From Hyphomonas sp. (lineage in GTDB: Bacteria > Pseudomonadota > Alphaproteobacteria > Caulobacterales > Hyphomonadaceae), in the NCBI GenBank assembly GCA_003486945.1, contig DNFL01000141.1, positions 1 through 8,116 of the forward strand: a DNA stretch of 8,116 nt, given 5' to 3'. The position numbers and the translations under genes were made by a program. The notes under the pieces were generated by a model, which saw only the letters and a program-made list of their open reading frames with translations, had not been told where the DNA came from and did not search any database. Each line of letters starts with the position of its first letter. The stretch's first letter is position 1. Positions 6,080 through 8,116 of this stretch are shown here, one piece after another.

Positions 6080-6514
6080 ATGCCTGACCGGCACCTCCTC
6101 CGCGAAACCTTCCCCAGCCCCGCGCGCAGCTCGGTCTCGCTCGGCTTTGAGCTTCTTGAGCTTGACGCCAGGGCGATGACCACGCGCGTGCGTTTCAATG
6201 GCAGCCCGGATTTCACCAATCCTGCCGGCTATATCCAGGGTGGTTATCTCGTCGCCATGATGGACGATGCCATCGGCATGTTGACGACCGTGAAGGCAGG
6301 CACATCGAAATATCCGTCCACGGTGGACCTGCACACGCATTTCCTCCGCCCAGTCCGCACCGGCCCCATCGAAGTCACCGCGCGCCTCCGCAATGTCGGC
6401 CGCGCGATGGTCTTCGCCGAAGCCGAACTCTTCGACCCGCGCGGCAAGGAAGCCGCGCGCGCCACCGCTTCCCTGACACTGAACCCGGTGAAAGCACCGG
6501 CGACCCCATCCTGA
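6080..6514 (+). CDS. PaaI-family hotdog-fold acyl-CoA thioesterase
   Basis: A 144-residue single hotdog domain, typical in length for the PaaI/4HBT thioesterases, which hydrolyse acyl-CoA to free acid and CoA as cytoplasmic tetramers. The signature helix reads NPAGYIQGGYLVAMMDD: Asn47, Gly54-Gly55 and Asp62, the probable catalytic acid, seven residues after the GG as in PaaI. The His of the classical HGG motif is Gln53, a variation I believe occurs in relatives with this IQGG form. STVDLHTHFLRP (about 79-90) is the conserved central strand. It starts 6 bases after the upstream stop codon with only a weak ribosome-binding site, so translation is probably coupled to the dehydrogenase. In this operon it may recycle CoA from acyl groups that stall in beta-oxidation. 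The exact substrate cannot be read from the sequence. Confidence 0.83.
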   Translation: MPDRHLLRETFPSPARSSVSLGFELLELDARAMTTRVRFNGSPDFTNPAGYIQGGYLVAMMDDAIGMLTTVKAGTSKYPSTVDLHTHFLRPVRTGPIEVTARLRNVGRAMVFAEAELFDPRGKEAARATASLTLNPVKAPATPS

Positions 6515-6535
6515 TCCCCTGAAAGGAGCCCCCAA

Positions 6536-7741
<1,206 letters not shown>

Positions 7742-7771
7742 TCCCCACACTGATTGATTGGAACTGATACA

Positions 7772-8116
7772 ATGAAACTCGAAACTTTTAGTTGGGAAGT
7801 CGACGGCGATGGCATCGCGCATGCCGTCTTCGATGTGCCAGGCCGCAGCATGAACACGCTGACCGGCAAGGCCGTTGCCGACATCATCGCCATCACGAAG
7901 GAAGTCGCCACGAACGACGCCATCAAGGGCCTCGTGCTCTCGTCCGGCAAGGCGAGCGGCTTCTGCGCCGGAGCGGACCTCGGCGAGATGGGCGACCGCG
8001 CCGGCGCGGGCGGCGAGAAGAAGCAGAAATCCGTAGACGAACTGAAAAAAGAACAGTTCGATGTCGGCTTTTCGCTGAACGGCACGCTGCGCAAGCTGGA
8101 AACCTGCGGCAAGCCG
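7772..8116 (+). CDS. FadB/FadJ-type enoyl-CoA hydratase/3-hydroxyacyl-CoA dehydrogenase, N-terminal 115 residues (3' end beyond the window)
   Basis: The frame is open from the ATG at 7772 to the right edge. The visible part is the start of a crotonase domain: IAHAVFDVPGRSMNTL (about 15-30) is the first strand and turn seen in FadB/FadJ proteins, and GFCAGADLGEM (about 63-73) is the oxyanion-hole and CoA-binding loop. A charged Lys/Glu-rich insert follows, then the helix ending LRKLETCGKP that leads to the catalytic-Glu segment, which is cut off. The full protein would be about 700-750 residues with an NAD-binding 3-hydroxyacyl-CoA dehydrogenase half. A stand-alone enoyl-CoA hydratase cannot be ruled out from this fragment, but the N-terminal style and position after a thiolase favour the bifunctional form. 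The ribosome-binding site (GGAA, about 8 bases upstream) is weak. Last visible gene of the operon. Confidence 0.85.
   Translation, partial: MKLETFSWEVDGDGIAHAVFDVPGRSMNTLTGKAVADIIAITKEVATNDAIKGLVLSSGKASGFCAGADLGEMGDRAGAGGEKKQKSVDELKKEQFDVGFSLNGTLRKLETCGKP

Overview
The window looks like chromosomal DNA of an alphaproteobacterium, most likely a stalked or budding member of the Caulobacterales/Hyphomonadaceae group. The evidence is the G+C-rich coding sequence, a PodJ-like polarity gene, and upstream of that gene an exact TTAA-N7-TTAA CtrA-type box with clustered GANTC (CcrM-type) sites. The genus is inference; there is no rRNA or other taxonomic marker here.

Layout. Positions 1-2149 (minus strand) hold the first 716 codons of a large coiled-coil protein with a PodJ-type N-terminus; its C-terminal part lies beyond the left edge. 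The 255 bases from 2150 to 2404 separate it from the divergent rightward genes and carry the CtrA-type box, GANTC sites, a hairpin and two copies of a probable MerR-family operator. Rightward then follow: a cysteine-free MerR-family regulator (2405-2893); a hairpin terminator; a long, about 600-residue-class acyl-CoA dehydrogenase (3005-4789); a strong hairpin and a third operator copy; a long-chain/isovaleryl-type acyl-CoA dehydrogenase (4898-6073); a PaaI-type hotdog thioesterase (6080-6514); a thiolase (6536-7741); and the N-terminal enoyl-CoA hydratase part of a FadB/FadJ-type bifunctional enzyme (7772 to the right edge).

Function. The rightward genes form a fatty-acid (acyl-CoA) beta-oxidation cluster: two dehydrogenases for the first step, hydratase/3-hydroxyacyl-CoA dehydrogenase for steps two and three, thiolase for the last step, and a thioesterase that could release CoA from slowly degraded or inhibitory acyl-CoAs. 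Similar 16-bp palindromic elements lie before the MerR gene and before the second dehydrogenase. This suggests that the MerR protein controls itself and the operon, in the manner known for LiuR-type regulators of acyl-CoA catabolism. The polarity gene and the metabolic cluster share only an intergenic region.

I found no CRISPR array, tRNA or rRNA gene, insertion sequence or phage gene. I do not see an undescribed system. The most rewarding points are regulatory: the repeated operator and the cell-cycle-type promoter region of the podJ-like gene.
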